This document shows, one piece after another, positions 59,846-64,000 of a stretch of 64,000 nucleotides of DNA. A model generated the notes under the pieces. That model saw only the letters and a list, made by a program, of their open reading frames with translations, ran no database searches and was not told the DNA's origin. This DNA comes from Owenia fusiformis. Taxonomy: Eukaryota; Annelida; Polychaeta; Sabellida; Oweniidae. Position 1 is the first letter of the stretch, and the number at the start of each line of letters is the position of its first letter. Where the stretch lies: NCBI GenBank assembly GCA_903813345.2, contig CAIIXF020000006.1, forward strand, positions 12,468,348 to 12,532,347, read 5' to 3'. A program made the position numbers and the translations under genes.

Positions 59846-59998
59846 ACAGTAAAACCTGTCTTAGTGAACACCTCTCTCTAGTGAACACCCTTCCTATATA
59901 CATACTCTACTGACTTCTGTATAAATTACCCTCTCTGAAGTGAACACCTACCAACATTTTTCTTGAAAAAAAATTTTCAATCTACACAGGTTTTACTG
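59846..59998. repeat. Small TA-flanked MITE (CAGTAAAACCTG ends)
   Basis: CAGTAAAACCTGTCTTAGTG at the left and ACACAGGTTTTACTG at the right are inverse and each is flanked by TA. It also has an internal GTGAACACC repeat. Confidence 0.8.
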
Positions 59999-61104
59999 TA
60001 TATTTAAAGGTTCAGTGAAATCTGAAGAGAAGAACATTGAACCACCAAGCTTAAAAGATACATGAAATGAGAAATGACTAACTAAAAATTGCGCAGATCT
60101 GACTACCAAAACTACATTCAAATAAAATTGTCTGTTAATGATCTACATGCACTAATGAACAAGTGAAGAACAAAAAAATTGGTTTGGGGAATTTCACACT
60201 TCAATCAACGAAGAACTAGGGAATTTAATTTAAGGGATTTCAATTTGTAAATGTTGGGCATTTCTACGATTCTGTTCTACAGAATGCAAGCTGACCTTAC
60301 ACGCAAGCCTCTCTTTAACATGAATAATTTATATCACCTTACATCTAACAACAGCTGTTCCAGATTAAATATTTACAAATATATTTGCATTTCTTTGAAA
60401 CCATCATTGATTAAACCTAATACTAGTTGAAGTTTCAATGGTCATATTTTTAATTGTATTTTTAAGACTCATTGAAAATGATGTAACTATTTTCATTATA
60501 GAGCTCCATTTAATTTGATTTATACAAAACATTCTCTTACTTGATCCCCATGGGTTGTTCTTTCCACAACAAAGGATTTGTATCCAGAAAGATGGCAATA
60601 GAAATTTAAATAACGGTCATGAGGGAATAAAGAGATCGAGAAAATTGATAAATCATGTAGGAAAAAATACAACAATTATTGGACGCACAAGAGAGAAAAA
60701 ATTATATACAAGTTTTACATTTTTACCCTCTCTAAGTACCATGATTCTTTTTCATAGATTACAATTTGATTGGCTAATTCCTTGAAATGGTTCATATGTA
60801 GTTAGATAATTAGAACTGAAAAAAAATATGTTCGGAGTATCATTAAAATAAAATGTATGTGTCATGGGTCTCTCTTCCACTTGCTGGGTATTCCCTTTAC
60901 ATCTAGATGTTAACAGCCATTACGTTAGAGTTTTAAACCACTTTTTGAAATCACTGTTGAGAATGCTGTGTCATAATTGGAACCGCAATGCTTTAGAGTA
61001 ATGCTTTGAGTATTACTAGCTAAATTATGATAAGGGGGATACAACATGGGTGGACATTTTTCTATGCTGTACTTTTCCTCCATATTTCACATTCTTTTTT
61101 TAAT

Positions 61105-61620
61105 AAGGCACTGCCCCCAGGATTCCGTGTTTGCAGAGCGCGGACGGAATTTGCCACTGCCCGCGGAATTGCAGAATCAACTATTTTGGTCAATTTCCGC
61201 GGAATTTTCCGCAGAATCCATATATTTTCCAAAAGTTTAAAAAGTCAGTCTTACCTGTAACAATTTGACACGTTTTCAGTCAAATCCCTTGCAGAAATAA
61301 CCCAAATTATGCGAAGTGAAAATTCTAAACGCCATCGTTTGATTTCTGCCGTTAGATGGCAGCATGTATGTAGTGACTGACTACCTGACTATCACGATAT
61401 TTTCCCGTTTACTGTTTCGAAAAGCATTAGTTTTTCTTTCTGTTCTCCTCAGAAAGTTAAACAAAGACATAAATTAATAACAGTTATTTATATTATATAA
61501 AAAAATGCCGCGAATATCCGCGGAATTTCTGCAGAATTAGCCCTTTCTTCTTGCAGAATTCACTAATTTCACTTGCAGAATTGAGCATTTTAACTTGCAG
61601 AAAACTGGGGGGAGTGATAA
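61105..61620. repeat. Possible repeat with GCGGAATT/GCAGAATT motifs
   Basis: The left GGCACTGCCCCCAG and right CTGGGGGGAGTGAT are partly inverse. The interior repeats CGCGGAATTTTCCGCAGAAT-like words at 61160-61220 and 61510-61600. Confidence 0.4.
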
Positions 61621-62892
61621 GGTATATATTACAATTATTTTATATTTGTATGCATAAAAATGCAGAATTAAACATGATGAGATGATGGTTCAAACCAATT
61701 TAATAAGCATCAGTTATGTTCCTTCAAGTAAATCAATCATTTTCGTTCGCTTGCAATGAATCGCCCTCATATTTATATTAACAATCTTCCAAATGAGATA
61801 ATAGCAATGAGAAAATAACATCTGTCAAAGTGACCTATTAATTTGAACCAGTTTAAGTACAAGTCAGAATAACTTGTCAATTTCACTCATTGAGTGTCAT
61901 GTATATATCAAGAATATGAAATTATTTTTAAAATGTTACCCAGTAGACTAATAATAATTCCTACAGTCTGAGGAGGACAAATAAATGTTCAGTTTTAATG
62001 GTTATTAACCCCAGAATAGCTTTTATGTATTTTGTAATGGAATTTTTAGGATGACAATAAATATCAGCTATTTATGAATGCAAAAGATGCAGTGACTCCC
62101 GTTCTGATTGGATCACTTTTTTGATCGGCAAAATCTGATTGGTTAAGGCTAGAAGGATTAGCACATGTTCAAAGAGTGAAGATGAATCTCTTCTTAGTTA
62201 CATTATCAAACTTTTAAAAAGGGTAGTAAAAACAGACCACAAGCATCAATTCAGTGAATGTTGCAACCTTCCTAGAGTCTTAAATGTCATAAAATCACAA
62301 GTTTAATCTCAGAACTGTGTATTTCCCATGATACTTCTATAATCCTATTGAATTTGCATTTTTCAACTTGATTTCAAACCTCTGTGTCTCTAGAGGTGTA
62401 ATATGTACATTGCAATGACATTTATCAATGCAATATATCATTTTTATTTTCTGACTAAATAGAATTCCTTTCCAGCATAGCAGTAATTCAGATTTTCTTC
62501 AGGCTTAAAAGTCACTTGATTTGTGTTAATGCGTCAAGTTTTCTCTTTAAAGGGAGTCAGTCAATTAGGTTCAGAATTTTGTCAATCTGGATTTTTCTGA
62601 ATGGGTAAAATATATAGAATAGGGTTATTCTAGTTAAAGGCGGAACTGGATCTTGCCAAGAACCTTTCAAAAAATTGTTTAAATTTTTTAGAATATATTT
62701 GGCTGGTATCATTCATTGACTATCAGTAAGTACATATATGGTTAAAAATTCTGGTGCAATATTCTACTTTACTCTGAGTGTCGGAAGTTTAAAAAACTAC
62801 AGAAAAGTGTTAGTAGCTTTGTTGGTGGTGATTCTGTCAGCGTGTCCACTTAAATATGATCAGTCATAAAAATGATCAGTAATATAAGTTTA

Positions 62893-63036
62893 CCAATGCT
62901 CAGTAAACTTATATAATATAAGTTTTCTAAGAAAAATGCTCAGTAAACTTATATAATATAAGTTTTCTCAGAAAAATGCTCAGTAAACTTATATAAATGA
63001 AGTTTTTTGAGAAAAATGCTCAGTAAAAAGTTTTTT
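62893..63036. repeat. ~47-bp tandem repeat, 3 copies
   Basis: The unit GCTCAGTAAACTTATATAAT plus ATAAGTTTTCT(A/C)AGAAAAAT occurs three times with a degenerate fourth end. Confidence 0.9.
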
Positions 63037-63228
63037 ATGACTTTGATCCATTAACACTCTCTTGTAAATTGAAACTTCTAACATTACTTCAGAATGAACA
63101 TTACCTAATAATATAATATGGCCAAAACATACTTACTTAATAAGTAATGGTAATGGAGTAATGGTGTCTCATTTTTTCTGTGAAATATATTTAAAGGGCA
63201 CTGGAATTGCCTCTGCGTATGCCTGGGT

Positions 63229-63298
63229 CAATATTTGAACAAAATACTCAATCGGCCGGGTGCCATAGTTAAAATCGGAGCAAATGTGACCAAGGCAT
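63229..63298. repeat. Deleted copy of the MITE at 37895
   Basis: GCCTGGGTCA, ACAAAATACTCAATCGGCCG and GAGCAAATGTGACCA match the element at 37895-38036 with an internal deletion. Confidence 0.7.
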
Positions 63299-64000
63299 TA
63301 CTGACAGATGCCCATGTAATCTCATTAATTACGAGGTCTCATTGTATTTGTTTTTTTGCAATTCAGGTTGTTCATTTTTGAATTTTTTAAGTTGTGAAAA
63401 TACAGGAAAAATGAGATCTAGAAACAATTTGATCACAATCGTTAATGTTCGATCACCCTTCCCCTCTATGCATAACAAGATTTTTAAGTGTGATATTTAT
63501 CACTATAGTTCCTGTTGCACAGCCACTTATGGATGCTTAAAATGGAAATATGACAGAAATATTCATTGCTGTTAGTCTATTGGGCAATCTCCATAACAAA
63601 TATCGAACTAAATACAGTAATATGAATATATAACGAAGATATATGAGGGCTATGTTAAATACAAAGGGCTTTATTTTATATTTAGGATCTGTATCTTGTA
63701 TGTTATATATAGTATATTCTGTATGTACAATTTGATGTATATAAAATCTAGTAATGTCATTTGAAGTGTGTAATGTTGACATTAATGAGTTGGATATATC
63801 ATCTTAAGTGCCAGAGTATCTGTTACTAAATATAGTTAGTCTCAGAGATTGGTTCTATTCATGGGTTTTCATAAAGACAGCTACATTAATGTTTATCAAT
63901 GGCTATGTTTCATCCCATCGCATCCTTTATCAAATAATGTAAGACATAATTTGTTTAAAGCTTTGACCGAATCTTCAGTGCCATACTAAATTATTAACTC

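Larger units (their letters stand above)
59462..64000. other. Probable TYW2 intron or downstream DNA, no exon recognised
   Basis: I searched by eye for the remaining TYW2 segments (family ...ADRV...LIPSS...) on the plus strand and found none. The stretch holds a small TA-flanked MITE (59846-59998), a possible element at 61105-61620, a tandem repeat at 62893-63036 and a fragment related to 37895 (63229-63298). Confidence 0.4.

Noticed and set aside
59771-59869. Next TYW2 exon after a good acceptor (cattacag)
   Set aside because: The translation shows no TYW2 similarity, reaches a stop after about 23 codons, and runs into a small MITE.

Overview
The window is animal nuclear DNA. Genes are split into short exons by AT-rich introns with GT/AG borders, the standard genetic code fits, and several genes are clear animal orthologues. 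There are no operons, ribosome-binding sites or CRISPR arrays. The gene set (SLC49A4, SLC34, cytosolic sulfotransferase, SEC14/spectrin protein, TYW2) and the density of foldback elements and miniature inverted-repeat transposons suggest a marine invertebrate bilaterian. I cannot name the phylum. Exon borders below were placed by hand from splice consensus, checked reading phase and family similarity. There is no transcript evidence.

Layout. (1) 1-3770 (+): 3' two thirds of an SLC49A4 (DIRC2-type) transporter, cut by the window start. (2) 4449-8819 (-): a six-exon, 521-codon gene joining a beta-strand-rich N-terminal region, a PH domain and an R-SNARE helix that ends in a cysteine cluster instead of a membrane anchor. 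This is the most unusual gene here. (3) 11.8-22.6 kb (+): an SLC34 type II sodium/phosphate cotransporter with eight coding exons and a likely TATA promoter plus non-coding exon 5 kb upstream. (4) 24538-26913 (+): an intronless orphan multi-pass membrane protein with its own TATA box. (5) 30965-37540 (-): a complete seven-exon sulfotransferase with altered catalytic motifs. (6) 39583-52461 (-): a 13-exon, 1477-residue SEC14/CRAL-TRIO plus spectrin-like protein with a very long disordered tail. (7) 53.7-59.5 kb and beyond (+): TYW2/TRMT12, the wybutosine-pathway transferase. Its motif I exon is preceded by eight tandem copies of its own splice acceptor and exon 5' half.

Between and inside the genes lies a dense set of mobile DNA: Tc1/mariner-type elements with TA targets, a Harbinger transposase remnant inside a 2.1 kb palindrome, foldback elements, many 100-600 bp hairpin elements, minisatellites shared between loci, a 5'-truncated LINE and a tRNA-derived SINE. 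The genes show no shared pathway. Phosphate uptake, sulfonation and tRNA modification are simply neighbours. The strongest candidates for undescribed biology are the PH/R-SNARE/poly-Cys protein and the tandem splice-acceptor array in TYW2.
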